Source: Deltaproteobacteria bacterium
GTDB lineage: Bacteria; Desulfobacterota; BSN033; WVXP01
Direction: 5' to 3'
Length of the DNA stretch: 42,552 bases
NCBI GenBank assembly: GCA_019308905.1
Contig: JAFDHF010000033.1
Location: forward strand, 1-42,552
Below the pieces are notes generated by a model. The model was not told where the DNA came from. It saw only the letters and a list, made by a program, of their open reading frames with translations, and did no database searches. Numbering within the stretch: the first letter of the stretch is position 1; each line of letters begins with the position of its first letter. The translations under genes were made by a program, and so were the position numbers. Below, piece after piece: positions 22,247-32,085 of this stretch.

Positions 22247-24115
22247 ATGGGAAACCGAGGAAACAGACCTAATCCTGATATCACCCTCGGCGCCCTCCAC
22301 CTCGGGGGGGACTGTTGTCGATTCCGCGTTTGGGCCCCGGAGGCCGAGAAGGTGGAGGTGCACGTCGTTTCCCCCCCAGAGAGAGTCCTACCCCTCCGGC
22401 CAGAAGCCCGAGGTTACCATTCCGGTCTCCTCGATGGCATAGGTCCCGGAACCCTCTACTTCCTGCGTCTGGATGGAACGAGGGACCGCCCTGATCCAGC
22501 CTCGCGCTACCAGCCTTTAGGTGTTCAAGGCCCCTCGGAGGTGGTGGATCCGGCCTTTCCCTGGCAGGACGGCCAGTGGCAGGGTTTGCCCCTGAGCGAC
22601 TACATCATCTATGAGCTCCACGTGGGAACTTACACTCCAGAGGGGACCTTCGCCTCTGTGATCTCCCATCTGGATGAACTGAAGGAACTGGGGGTCACTG
22701 CCTTAGAACTCATGCCTGTCGGCCAGTTCCCAGGGAATCGTAACTGGGGCTATGACGGGGTGTATCCCTTTGCCGTACAGAACTCCTACGGCGGGCCCCG
22801 GGGGCTGAAAGAACTCGTGGATGCATGCCACCGCAAGGGGTTAGCCGTGGCACTCGACGTCGTTTACAACCACCTCGGCCCAGAGGGAAACTATCTCTGG
22901 GAATTCGGTCCCTACTTCACAGATCGGTACAGAACACCATGGGGCCGGGCCATGAATTTCGACGGGCCTCAAAGCGACGAGGTCCGCCGTTTCTTCATCG
23001 AGAACGCCCTGTACTGGATCGCGGACTTCCACGTGGATGCACTTCGCATCGATGCCGTCCATGCCATTGTCGACTTCTCTGCCCGTCCATTTCTGAGAGA
23101 GCTGGCCCTGGCCGTACACAGGCAGGGCAAGCGCCTCAATCGAGCCGTCTTTGTCATAGCCGAGAGCGATCTCAACGATACACGGCTGATCCGATCTCCA
23201 AAGGTCGGCGGCCATGGCCTGGATGCCCAGTGGAATGACGACTTTCACCACTCCCTCCACGCCCTCCTGACCGGAGAAGATTCGGGGTACTACAGGGATT
23301 TCGGACGGTTCCAGGATCTCGTCAAGGCGTTCCGTGAGGGATTCGTCTATTCTGGCCAGTATTCCTTCTATCGTCAGCGTCGACACGGGAACTCCTCCCG
23401 GGGTATTCCGAGTGACCGTTTTGTGGTTTTCTCACAGAACCACGATCAGGTTGGAAACCGGATGAAGGGGGACCGGCTGACGGGGCTGGTCTCCTTTGAT
23501 GAGCTCAAACTGGCCGCAGCGGTCGTCCTGTTTTCGCCGTTCATACCCCTCCTCTTTATGGGCGAGGAGTATGGCGAGACAGCACCCTTTCCCTACTTCG
23601 TAAGCCACACCGCTCCCGATATCATCGAGGCGGTGCGCCGGGGCCGCCTCGATGAGTTTTCGGCCTTTCAATGGGCAGATAAGCCGCCGGATCCTCAGGC
23701 CGGAGCCACCTTCCTCTCGGCCAAGCTCAATCATCGTCTACGCCACGCGGGCGAAAACAGAGTACTCGCCCTCTTCTACAAGGAGCTGATCGGGCTGAGG
23801 AAGGCGACCAGACTCTCGGCCTCTTCTGTGAGGGGGGGAAAACGGGTTACCCCCTGTGAACCCGAGAGGGTTTTGATGGTCTCTTACGGGAGAGGAATGG
23901 ATGAGGTCCTTGGCGTTTTCCATTTCGGCAGCAGGGCCGCCTACTTGACCCTCCCCTTCCCTGAGGGCGACTGGAACAAGGAGATGGATTCCTCGGATCA
24001 ACGGTGGCTGGGACCGGGAAGCCCGGTGCCGTCCCTCATCGGTTCAGAGAAAGGGGCTGAACTCAGCCTCCTTCCCCATACGTTCCTCCTTTTCAAGAGA
24101 GGCAAAGGAAAGTAA
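22247..24115 (+). CDS. treZ: Malto-oligosyltrehalose trehalohydrolase (TreZ)
   Basis: This 622-residue GH13 enzyme hydrolyses maltooligosyl trehalose to release free trehalose. An N-terminal CBM48-like beta domain (FRVWAPEAEKVEV) precedes the barrel. GH13 motifs are ALDVVYNHLG (202-211), DALRIDAVHAI with nucleophile D269, FVIAESDLND with acid/base E306, and FSQNHDQVGNR with D400. ELHVGTYTPEGTF and LPLLFMGEEYGE are typical of TreZ. Length is normal for the family. The ATG at 22247 has only a weak GAGG upstream. It is the first gene of a four-gene operon; the GH57 gene starts three bases after its stop. Its partner TreY is two genes on. Confidence 0.93.
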   Translation: MGNRGNRPNPDITLGALHLGGDCCRFRVWAPEAEKVEVHVVSPPERVLPLRPEARGYHSGLLDGIGPGTLYFLRLDGTRDRPDPASRYQPLGVQGPSEVVDPAFPWQDGQWQGLPLSDYIIYELHVGTYTPEGTFASVISHLDELKELGVTALELMPVGQFPGNRNWGYDGVYPFAVQNSYGGPRGLKELVDACHRKGLAVALDVVYNHLGPEGNYLWEFGPYFTDRYRTPWGRAMNFDGPQSDEVRRFFIENALYWIADFHVDALRIDAVHAIVDFSARPFLRELALAVHRQGKRLNRAVFVIAESDLNDTRLIRSPKVGGHGLDAQWNDDFHHSLHALLTGEDSGYYRDFGRFQDLVKAFREGFVYSGQYSFYRQRRHGNSSRGIPSDRFVVFSQNHDQVGNRMKGDRLTGLVSFDELKLAAAVVLFSPFIPLLFMGEEYGETAPFPYFVSHTAPDIIEAVRRGRLDEFSAFQWADKPPDPQAGATFLSAKLNHRLRHAGENRVLALFYKELIGLRKATRLSASSVRGGKRVTPCEPERVLMVSYGRGMDEVLGVFHFGSRAAYLTLPFPEGDWNKEMDSSDQRWLGPGSPVPSLIGSEKGAELSLLPHTFLLFKRGKGK

Positions 24116-24118
24116 ACA

Positions 24119-26563
24119 ATGGAACGGTACATCTGCATTCACGGTCATTTCTACCAGCCTCCACGTGAAAACCCATGGCTCGAGGCGATCGAGCTCCAGG
24201 GTTCGGCCCATCCCTACCACGATTGGAATGAAAAGATCACCGAGGAGTGCTATACCACCAACGCCACCTCCAGGATTCTCGACGAGGAGGGGCAGATTAT
24301 CCAAATAGTCAACAATTATGCGAAAATGAGCTTCAATTTCGGTCCTACACTGCTCAGCTGGCTGGAGGAGAAGGCGCCTCATGTCTATGGGGCCGTCCTG
24401 GAGGCCGACCAGGAGAGCCGCAAGGCCTTCTCAGGACACGGTTCGGCCTTGGCCCAGGCCTATAACCACGTGATCCTCCCTCTGGCGAACCGCCGGGATA
24501 AGTACACCCAGATTCTCTGGGGGATTGCCGACTTCGAGCACCGATTCGGGCGCAGGCCCGAGGGGATGTGGCTCCCTGAAACCGCCGTCGATCTCGAGAC
24601 CCTTGATATCCTGGCGGAGCAGGGAATCCTTTTTACCGTTCTGGCTCCTCATCAGGCAAGGCGGATCAGGCAGCGCGGGACCCTCCAGTGGCGCGACGTG
24701 ACCGGGGGAAAGATAGACCCCACGATGGCCTATTCCCTGAGCCTCCCCTCCGGCCGGACCATATCCCTCTTCTTCTATGACGCGCCCATTTCCCGAGCCG
24801 TGGCATTCGAAGGACTCCTAAAGAGCGGTGAGTCCTTTGCGAAGCGCCTGGTGGGCGGGTTCTCGGACGAACGATCGTGGCCTCAGATCGTCAATATCGC
24901 TACAGACGGAGAGACCTACGGGCACCACCATCGGTTCGGGGATATGGCGCTGGCCTATGCCCTCCACTATATCGAGTCCAGAAATCTGGCACACATGACC
25001 AATTACGGGGAATACCTCGAACGCCATCCGCCGGGCCACGAGGTGGAGATTTTTGAGAATACCTCCTGGAGTTGCGCCCACGGCATAGGGAGATGGCAGA
25101 GTGACTGCGGGTGCAATTCTGGCAAGCACCCCGGCTGGAATCAAGAGTGGCGAGGTCCTCTGAGGGATGCAATGGATTGGCTGCGGGACAAGCTCGCACC
25201 GGCATGCCAGGAGAGGAGCCGCCCCCTATTGAAGGATTTCTGGCGTGCACGGAACGACTATATCCGGGTCGTACTCGACAGGTCCCACGACAGGGTGGAG
25301 GCATTTCTGCGGCACCATGCAACCGGGGAGTTGACAGGTCCCGAGAAGACGGCAGTCCTCAAGCTCATGGAGATCCAGCGCCACGCCATGCTCATGTATA
25401 CGAGTTGCGGCTGGTTTTTCGATGACCTTTCGAGCATCGAGGCTGTCCAGGTGATCCAGTATGCCGGCCGGGCTCTACAACTCAGCCAGGACATCTTCGG
25501 GGTCGCAATGGAACTCGGTTTCGTACAACACCTCGAGTCTGCCAAGAGCAATATCGGTGAGTATGGAGACGGTAGCCGAATCTACGACAGGTTTGTCAAA
25601 CCCGCAATGGTGGATCTGGAAAAGGTCTGCGCCCACTATGCGGTGAGCTCCCTCTTTGAGGAGTACGGGGGACGAGCCTCGATCTACTGTTATACCGCGG
25701 ACCAGGAGGACTACCTCTCCTCGGAGGCTGGAAGAGCGAAACTCGTGGTCGGCCGCGCGCGGATCTCCTCGGATATCACCTGGGAATCCCTGTATCTGTG
25801 CTTCGGCGTACTCCATCTGGGTGATCACAACCTCAACTGCGGGGTCCGGGAGTTCCAGGGTGAGGAAAGTTACCAGGCACTGGTGGAAGAGGTCTCGGAT
25901 GCTTTTGGCAGGGCGGACTTCCCAGAGACCATACTCGTTTTGGACAAACACTTCGGGGCTTCCACGTATTCCTTGACCTCCCTTTTCCGGGACGAGCAGC
26001 AGAAGATCCTCGACCTGATCCTCGATGCCACCGTGAAGGGGGCCGAGGGAATCTACCGGCAGCTCTACGAGCAGAACGTACCGCTCATGCGGTTTCTCAA
26101 GGATTCAGGGGTACCTCCGCCCAAGGTACTCTATATGGCCAGCGAATTGGCCCTTAACGCGGGCCTCCGCCGGGCCTTTCAGGAGGAGGAGCTTCATCCG
26201 GAGATCATAACCTCGTATCTCGAGGAGGCGGAGATGGAGGGGGTCTCCCTAGAAGCGAACACCCTGGAATACACGTTGAGAAGGAGTCTGGAAAGGATGG
26301 CAGATCAACTCCTGATGGAGCCTGCAAGCCTCGACCTGCTCGGTAAGCTGGACGCGGCACTGGGCCTGCTGGGGTCGCTCCCCTTTGAGGTGAATCTCTG
26401 GAAGGTGCAGAACGCCTGTTATGATATGCTCAAGAAGGTCTACCCGGGCCTAAAGAGCAGGGCCGACAGGGGCGATGAGAGAGCCAGACAATGGGCGGCC
26501 AGCTTCGAGGTCTTCTGCAGGAAGCTCTCGATTCGGACGGAACAGGCCGAAGGCGGGGTCTGA
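24119..26563 (+). CDS. GH57 family glycoside hydrolase with DUF3536
   Basis: This 814-residue protein begins YICIHGHFYQPPRENPW, the first conserved region of GH57. GMWLPETAVDLETLDIL carries the likely nucleophile glutamate, and TDGETYGHHHRFGD is the region with the expected acid/base aspartate. The C-terminal half is the DUF3536 type, alpha-helical, ending after residues about 600-810. GH57 enzymes include amylases, branching enzymes, amylopullulanases and 4-alpha-glucanotransferases; activity of the DUF3536 group is not known to me. The ATG is only 3 nt after the treZ stop, so it is translationally linked. No TreX/GlgX debranching enzyme is visible nearby, so it might supply the linear chains TreY needs. 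It also overlaps nothing downstream; treY starts 136 bp later. Confidence 0.9.
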   Translation: MERYICIHGHFYQPPRENPWLEAIELQGSAHPYHDWNEKITEECYTTNATSRILDEEGQIIQIVNNYAKMSFNFGPTLLSWLEEKAPHVYGAVLEADQESRKAFSGHGSALAQAYNHVILPLANRRDKYTQILWGIADFEHRFGRRPEGMWLPETAVDLETLDILAEQGILFTVLAPHQARRIRQRGTLQWRDVTGGKIDPTMAYSLSLPSGRTISLFFYDAPISRAVAFEGLLKSGESFAKRLVGGFSDERSWPQIVNIATDGETYGHHHRFGDMALAYALHYIESRNLAHMTNYGEYLERHPPGHEVEIFENTSWSCAHGIGRWQSDCGCNSGKHPGWNQEWRGPLRDAMDWLRDKLAPACQERSRPLLKDFWRARNDYIRVVLDRSHDRVEAFLRHHATGELTGPEKTAVLKLMEIQRHAMLMYTSCGWFFDDLSSIEAVQVIQYAGRALQLSQDIFGVAMELGFVQHLESAKSNIGEYGDGSRIYDRFVKPAMVDLEKVCAHYAVSSLFEEYGGRASIYCYTADQEDYLSSEAGRAKLVVGRARISSDITWESLYLCFGVLHLGDHNLNCGVREFQGEESYQALVEEVSDAFGRADFPETILVLDKHFGASTYSLTSLFRDEQQKILDLILDATVKGAEGIYRQLYEQNVPLMRFLKDSGVPPPKVLYMASELALNAGLRRAFQEEELHPEIITSYLEEAEMEGVSLEANTLEYTLRRSLERMADQLLMEPASLDLLGKLDAALGLLGSLPFEVNLWKVQNACYDMLKKVYPGLKSRADRGDERARQWAASFEVFCRKLSIRTEQAEGGV

Positions 26564-26699
26564 GCACGACAGGGCGCGGTTGCCGGGGCTTGGGAGTTCG
26601 AAACCACCGAGGCCTGGAAGGGGGAGGAGAAAACAGGTGGCCGGAGACCTCAAAGGACCCGGGGCAAGTGTGAGAGCATTCAGCCACGGCTCAGGAAAG

Positions 26700-29501
26700 A
26701 TGCGGATCCCAACAGCTACCTATAGGATACAGTTCAACCCCTCTTTCGGTTTTGATAGAGCCAGACGTATCGTCTCATACATGGCCGATCTCGGCGTCTC
26801 TGACCTCTACGCCTCACCCGTCTTCAGGGCAAGGCGGGGAAGCCTCCACGGTTACGACATAGTCGATCCGAACCGGTTGAACCCCGAGTTGGGCTCCCTC
26901 TCCGATTTCCATCGACTAGCCGATGAACTGAAACATAACAACATGGGATGGCTTCAAGACGTGGTTCCCAATCACATGGCCTTTGACCAAGAGAATCGAA
27001 TGCTCATGGACGTGATAGAGAACGGCGAGGCCTCCGAATTCTTCCGATTTTTCGATATCGATTGGGATCATCCCTGCCGCGACCTAAAAGGCCGGCTTCT
27101 CGCTCCGTTCCTGGCCGGGTCTTACCAGGATTGCCTCAACGAGGGAGAAATCAAGCTCACATACGGCCCGAGCGGCCTTGCCGCCAAGTACTCTCATCTT
27201 GTGCTCCCCTTGAAAATCGAGTCCTACGGCCGTTTTTTCACCCATCGACTCGAAAAGCTGGGGAGGAGTCTGGGCGCGGACCATCCGGATTTCATCAAGT
27301 TCCTCGGTGTGGTCTACCTAGTCAAATCTCTCCCCGCTGGAGAGAGAACCGGGGAACGATCCGAACAGGTGAGACTCGTCAAGACCACCCTCTGGGATCT
27401 CTATAGGAGAAACGGGGAGATCAAGAGGTTCGTGGACGAGAACCTGTGCCTCTTTAACGACGGAAACGCAAAACCCGGAGCCACCGATCCGCTCAACAGA
27501 TTGCTCTCTGAACAGCGATTCAGACTCGCCTTCTGGAAAGTCGCCACAGAGGAGATCAATTACAGAAGATTCTTCAACATAAATGAACTGATCTGCCTTA
27601 GGATGGAAGAGCAAGCCGTTTTCACTCATACCCATTCCCTTATCTTCAGACTCATCGATGAGGGAAGGATCACCGGGCTGAGGATCGATCACGTTGACGG
27701 ACTCTACCATCCCTCGGGCTACCTCAGGAGGTTGAGGGAGAAAGCAGGAGACACTTACATCCTCGTGGAGAAGATCCTGGACCTGGACGAGGAGATTCCC
27801 CGCTCCTGGCCGGTCCAGGGAACGACGGGGTATGATTTCCTGAATTATGTCAATGGGCTCTTTTGCAAAAAAGAGGGAGAAAAGGAACTGACTCGGGTGT
27901 ACAGGAGCTTTGCAGGATTTCGGGCCTCCCCTGAAGGACTGGTTTGTGACAAGAAGAGACTGATCTTAGGGAAGCATATGGCGGGAGATATCGACAATCT
28001 GGCCCGTCTGGTGGAGGGGACACGGGCCTGGGATAGATACGGGAGTGACATCACCCCTTACGGTCTGAAGAGGGCCCTGGTGGAAGTGATGTGCCACTTT
28101 CCGGTCTACAGGACCTACATGAACGGGGAGACCATCACCCAGAGGGATCGGTCATTTATGAAGGCAGCCATAGAGGGAGCCAAGAGGGAAAGCCCCGGGC
28201 TGCTGAATGAGCTTCTCCTGTTGGAAAGGCTTCTCCTTCTCGATTTCACCCCTTCTCTCTCGGAGGCGGAAAGGAGGCAGTGGATACACTTTGTCATGAG
28301 GTTTCAGCAGTTTACAGCTCCGCTCATGGCCAAGGGTTTTGAGGATACAACCCTCTACGTTTACAACCGGCTCATTTCCTGCAACGAGGTAGGAGGAAAC
28401 CCGTGGAGGTTCGGCCTATCGGTCCAAGAATTCCACCGGTTCAACGAGAAAAGGGCTCGCCTGTGGCCACACTCCATGAGTGCGACCTCTACCCACGACA
28501 CCAAGAGGGGGGAAGATGCCCGGGCCAGGATAGACGTTCTGGCCGAGATACCCCGGGAATGGGAGAGAAGGCTCCGGATATGGAGCAGGATAAACAGGGA
28601 CAAGAAAAGGCGGGTCAGGGGAATCTCCGTCCCAGACCGAAACGATGAGTATTTCTTCTATCAGGCTCTGATAGGCGCTTTCCCGTTTCACGAGAGGGAT
28701 CTGCCCCTCTTCATCCGGCGAATCAAGGCATATGTCGTCAAGGCCGTGAGGGAGGCCAAAATCCACACTGCCTGGCTGAGACCGGATCTCGAATACGAGA
28801 AGGCCTATCTCTCATTCATCGAAGTGATTCTGGGGGCTACCGGAGACGGCGCCTTTCTCGACGAGTTCCTTCCATTTCAGAGAATGGTCGCGCGGTACGG
28901 GGTTTTCAACTCACTCTCACAGACACTGGTGAAGATCACCTCTCCCGGCGTTCCCGACTTCTATCAGGGAAGCGAACTGTGGGACTTGAGCCTCGTCGAT
29001 CCGGACAACCGCCGTCCGGTCGACTTCGACATCAGAAAGAGGTTTCTCAAGGAGATCCGGGAGGAATGCCACCGGGACATCCCGGGGCTTGCAGCGCGAC
29101 TTCTCCAGGCCAGGGAGGATGGGAGGGTAAAGCTCTTTCTCATACATCGGGCCCTCCAGGCAAGAAACGCCCACCCCTCTGTTTTTGCCCAGGGCGCATA
29201 CCTTCCCCTGGAGGCAAGCGGAAGGTTCAAAGACCACGTGGTCGCCTTTGCGCGAAAACACGGCAGCCGGTGGTCCTTAACGGTCGTACCGAGATTCCTG
29301 ACCTCCCTCGTGCCGGACGGGGCGTACCCCTTTGGTCGAGAAGTATGGTATGATACCGAGATTTCTCTTCCTCCTCCATCCCCCAGGAGATGGAGGGATG
29401 TGATCCTGGACCGTGCGGTGAAGAGGGAGGGAGCCTTTTCTATAGGTGACCTGCTCGGCGACTTCCCTGTTTGCCTGCTCGTCAACGAGGGGAGCCCGTG
29501 A
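26700..29501 (+). CDS. treY: Malto-oligosyltrehalose synthase (TreY)
   Basis: This protein of 933 aa belongs to GH13 and isomerises the reducing-end alpha-1,4 bond of maltodextrins to the alpha,alpha-1,1 bond of trehalose. The start MRIPTATYRIQF is typical, with AGGAAAG just upstream of ATG 26700; the frame is open to 26475 but this would overlap the GH57 gene with low-complexity sequence. Motifs: YASPVFRARRGSLHGYD, WLQDVVPNHMAFD, TGLRIDHVDGLYHP with the nucleophile aspartate, ILVEKILDLDE with the acid/base glutamate, and SATSTHDTKRGEDARARI. VPDFYQGSE near the end is also a TreY mark. It partners with TreZ to give free trehalose. Confidence 0.95.
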   Translation: MRIPTATYRIQFNPSFGFDRARRIVSYMADLGVSDLYASPVFRARRGSLHGYDIVDPNRLNPELGSLSDFHRLADELKHNNMGWLQDVVPNHMAFDQENRMLMDVIENGEASEFFRFFDIDWDHPCRDLKGRLLAPFLAGSYQDCLNEGEIKLTYGPSGLAAKYSHLVLPLKIESYGRFFTHRLEKLGRSLGADHPDFIKFLGVVYLVKSLPAGERTGERSEQVRLVKTTLWDLYRRNGEIKRFVDENLCLFNDGNAKPGATDPLNRLLSEQRFRLAFWKVATEEINYRRFFNINELICLRMEEQAVFTHTHSLIFRLIDEGRITGLRIDHVDGLYHPSGYLRRLREKAGDTYILVEKILDLDEEIPRSWPVQGTTGYDFLNYVNGLFCKKEGEKELTRVYRSFAGFRASPEGLVCDKKRLILGKHMAGDIDNLARLVEGTRAWDRYGSDITPYGLKRALVEVMCHFPVYRTYMNGETITQRDRSFMKAAIEGAKRESPGLLNELLLLERLLLLDFTPSLSEAERRQWIHFVMRFQQFTAPLMAKGFEDTTLYVYNRLISCNEVGGNPWRFGLSVQEFHRFNEKRARLWPHSMSATSTHDTKRGEDARARIDVLAEIPREWERRLRIWSRINRDKKRRVRGISVPDRNDEYFFYQALIGAFPFHERDLPLFIRRIKAYVVKAVREAKIHTAWLRPDLEYEKAYLSFIEVILGATGDGAFLDEFLPFQRMVARYGVFNSLSQTLVKITSPGVPDFYQGSELWDLSLVDPDNRRPVDFDIRKRFLKEIREECHRDIPGLAARLLQAREDGRVKLFLIHRALQARNAHPSVFAQGAYLPLEASGRFKDHVVAFARKHGSRWSLTVVPRFLTSLVPDGAYPFGREVWYDTEISLPPPSPRRWRDVILDRAVKREGAFSIGDLLGDFPVCLLVNEGSP

Positions 29502-30994
29502 AACGGAGAGGAAGTGGCGTTCTACTCCATCTGACATCCCTGCCCTCACCCTTCGGTATCGGCGACATGGGTCCGTGGGCATACCGGTTCGTAGATTTCC
29601 TGGCCGAGGCAGGGCAGAGTTTCTGGCAGATCCTCCCCCTCAGTCCAACCGACCAGGGCCACGGCAACTCTCCCTACCACAGCACGTCCGCCTTTGCAGG
29701 AAACCCGCTGTTGATCAGTCCTGAGTCTATGGTCGAAAGCGGTCTCCTGGAAGAGAGGGATCTTGACCCCGTGCCTGATTTTCCATCGGATCGCGTCGAT
29801 TACCGGGCCGTAACTCCGTACAAGAGAGGGCTTCTCGAGAGAGCCTTCGAAGGCAGCCTTAAGAAGGGGGAGGATTGCGAGTTCAGAAGATTCTGTATGG
29901 AGAACGCTTCCTGGCTCGAGGAGTTCGCCTTTTTCACTGCTCTCAAGGCGCATATGGGCAAAAGACCCTGGAACGAATGGCCTGAGCAGCTCCGGGATAG
30001 AGCCCCCGAGGCACTGGAATCGGTGGAACAGGAGATTTGCCGTGACATAGAAGTGACGAAGTTCTCCCAGTACCTCTTCTCAAAGCAGTGGCATTCTCTC
30101 AAGGAATACTGCCATCAGAGGGGGATCCAGATCATCGGCGACCTCCCCATCTACGTGAACTATGACAGCGCGGACCTGTGGAGCCGACCCGAGCTGTTTA
30201 AGCTGAACGAGCAAAAAAGGCCCTATGTCGTTGCCGGGGTACCCCCAGACTATTTCAGCGAAACCGGGCAACTCTGGGGTAACCCCATCTACCGCTGGGA
30301 CGTCATGAAACAGGAGGGATACCGGTGGTGGGCAGACCGCCTGAGGAGAAACATGGGGGTCTATGACTTCGTCAGAATAGACCATTTTCGAGGACTCGTG
30401 GCCTTCTGGGAAGTACCGGCAGGTGAGGAAACCGCCGTGAATGGAAAATGGATCGAGGCTCCTGCAATGGATCTCTTCCATCACTTGGCCAGGCAGTTCC
30501 CCTGCCTCCCCATAATCGCCGAGGATCTGGGTGTCATCACTCCGGATGTCAGGGAGATAATGAACCATTTCGAGTTTCCAGGAATGAAAGTGCTCCTCTT
30601 CGCCTTTGGCGGCGACCTCTCTACCAATCCATACATTCCACACAATCTGGAAAGAAACTGCGTTGCCTATACAGGAACCCACGACAACAATACGGTAAGG
30701 GGTTGGTTTGAAACCGAGCTGACAAGGGAGGGCAGGGAGAGACTCTTCCGCTACCTCGGCAGGGAGGTGCGTGTCGACGAGCTCCACTGGGAGTTGGTCA
30801 GGCTCCTCATGATGTCGGTGGCTAATACGGTCATCTTCCCCATGCAGGATATCTTAGGTCTCGGCCAAGAAGCCAGGATGAACCGACCGGCCACCTCGGA
30901 CGGTAATTGGCAGTGGCGGCTTCTCCCCGACCATCTGGGGCCGGGACTGGCGTCTGGGCTCCATGAAATGACGGAGACTTACGGAAGGGTTTAG
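29498..30994 (+). CDS. malQ: 4-alpha-glucanotransferase (amylomaltase)
   Basis: This 498-residue GH77 enzyme moves maltodextrin segments between chains, releasing glucose or making longer chains for TreY. Family marks: GVLLHLTSLPSPFGIGDMG at the N-terminus, QILPLSPTDQGHGNSPY, GDLPIYVNYDSADLW, DFVRIDHFRGL with the catalytic aspartate, IIAEDLGVITPDV with the acid/base glutamate, and YTGTHDNNTVRGWF. The GTG start at 29498 overlaps the treY stop (GTGA) and follows GAGGGGAG, so translation is coupled. It is the last gene before a strong terminator. Confidence 0.95.
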   Translation: MKRRGSGVLLHLTSLPSPFGIGDMGPWAYRFVDFLAEAGQSFWQILPLSPTDQGHGNSPYHSTSAFAGNPLLISPESMVESGLLEERDLDPVPDFPSDRVDYRAVTPYKRGLLERAFEGSLKKGEDCEFRRFCMENASWLEEFAFFTALKAHMGKRPWNEWPEQLRDRAPEALESVEQEICRDIEVTKFSQYLFSKQWHSLKEYCHQRGIQIIGDLPIYVNYDSADLWSRPELFKLNEQKRPYVVAGVPPDYFSETGQLWGNPIYRWDVMKQEGYRWWADRLRRNMGVYDFVRIDHFRGLVAFWEVPAGEETAVNGKWIEAPAMDLFHHLARQFPCLPIIAEDLGVITPDVREIMNHFEFPGMKVLLFAFGGDLSTNPYIPHNLERNCVAYTGTHDNNTVRGWFETELTREGRERLFRYLGREVRVDELHWELVRLLMMSVANTVIFPMQDILGLGQEARMNRPATSDGNWQWRLLPDHLGPGLASGLHEMTETYGRV

Positions 30995-31017
30995 AGTATA
31001 GGGACCCGGGAACTCCT

Positions 31018-31061
31018 GGCCGTAGTTCCTCCGGTTTTTTCAGGAGTACGGCCGTGTTTTT
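31018..31061 (+). terminator. Rho-independent terminator of the treZ-malQ operon
   Basis: GGCCGTA (31018-31024) pairs with TACGGCC (31047-31053), and an inner TTCCT/AGGAG stem extends it around an 11-nt loop. A TGTTTTT tract follows. It lies 24 bp after the malQ stop codon. Confidence 0.85.
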
Positions 31062-31094
31062 GAAGAAAATCCCGCACGCTTCCACGTGTAACCC

Positions 31095-32027
31095 ATGACC
31101 ATCCAATTCAAGACTCTGGCTATAGTCAATCCCGGTTCAGCAAGCGGAGCCACAGGCCGCAAGTGGCCCGCCATCCAGAGGCTCATGGAGACGAAGTTTC
31201 AGGACGGATTCCACGTCGCTTTCACCCGGGGACCGCTCCATGCCACCGAGCTTACCCGCCGGTACCTGGAACAGGGGTATGAGATGATTGTAGCCGTCGG
31301 CGGCGACGGCACTATCAATGAAGTGGTAAACGGTTTTTTCGAGAAGGGGGAGAACCTGTTTCCCCAGGCGGTTCTCGGGATTCTGTCAGTGGGTAGCGGA
31401 GCGGATTTCCCGAGAACTCTCGGATGGGACAGGAACATCTCCCATGGTGTCGAGCGGCTCACAGGAACCCGGACGAAGCCGGTGGACGTGGGCAGGGCGA
31501 CCTTCCGGAACCTCAGGGGACTAAGAGAAACCCGGTGCTTCATCAACATGGCGGATTTCGGTGCAGGAGGAGCCGTGGTGGAGAAGGTGAATCGCACCAC
31601 CAAGCTGCTGGGGGGAACCTTCTCCTTTCTCTGGGGGATCCTCTCGACCCTGCCCGGTTACAGAAACAAGGAGGTCACCTTTGTCATCGACGACGGACCG
31701 GCCCGATCCGCCGTCCTCAACAACATGATAGTGGCCAATGGGAAATACTACGGCGGAGGCATCAAGGCCGCTCCGGACGCCCTGATCGACGACGGCCTGT
31801 TCCAGTTCGTTCTGATCGGGGATGTGACCTTCGGCGATGTTCTCCTTTACCTGCACAGATTCCGACGTGGCACCCACCTGACGCATCCCGAGATCGAGTC
31901 CTATGCAGGAAGGTCTATGAGTGCGACTTCCAAAGACCCGGTTTTCATCGAAATGGACGGGGAACTGGCAGGCACTCTGCCTGTCATTTTCGAGGTCTTG
32001 CCCAAGGCGCTCCGAATCAAGGTATAG
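31095..32027 (+). CDS. Diacylglycerol/lipid kinase family protein (DagK/YegS type)
   Basis: This 310-residue protein has the catalytic GGDGTINEV at 69-77, NPGSASG at the N-terminus (nucleotide loop), GSGADFPRTLG and, near the C-terminus, DGELAGTLPV. This is the DAGK_cat family, whose members phosphorylate diacylglycerol, sphingosine-like lipids or other lipids with ATP; the substrate cannot be told. It lies after the operon terminator, so it is probably expressed separately, though no promoter was identified in the short gap. The ATG at 31095 has no strong ribosome site. It is convergent with the sigma factor gene. Confidence 0.88.
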   Translation: MTIQFKTLAIVNPGSASGATGRKWPAIQRLMETKFQDGFHVAFTRGPLHATELTRRYLEQGYEMIVAVGGDGTINEVVNGFFEKGENLFPQAVLGILSVGSGADFPRTLGWDRNISHGVERLTGTRTKPVDVGRATFRNLRGLRETRCFINMADFGAGGAVVEKVNRTTKLLGGTFSFLWGILSTLPGYRNKEVTFVIDDGPARSAVLNNMIVANGKYYGGGIKAAPDALIDDGLFQFVLIGDVTFGDVLLYLHRFRRGTHLTHPEIESYAGRSMSATSKDPVFIEMDGELAGTLPVIFEVLPKALRIKV

Positions 32028-32085
32028 AACCGCTGAGAATCACTTCCCGCACGATTCCTGAATCCATCTCTTCCCTTACCAAGGC

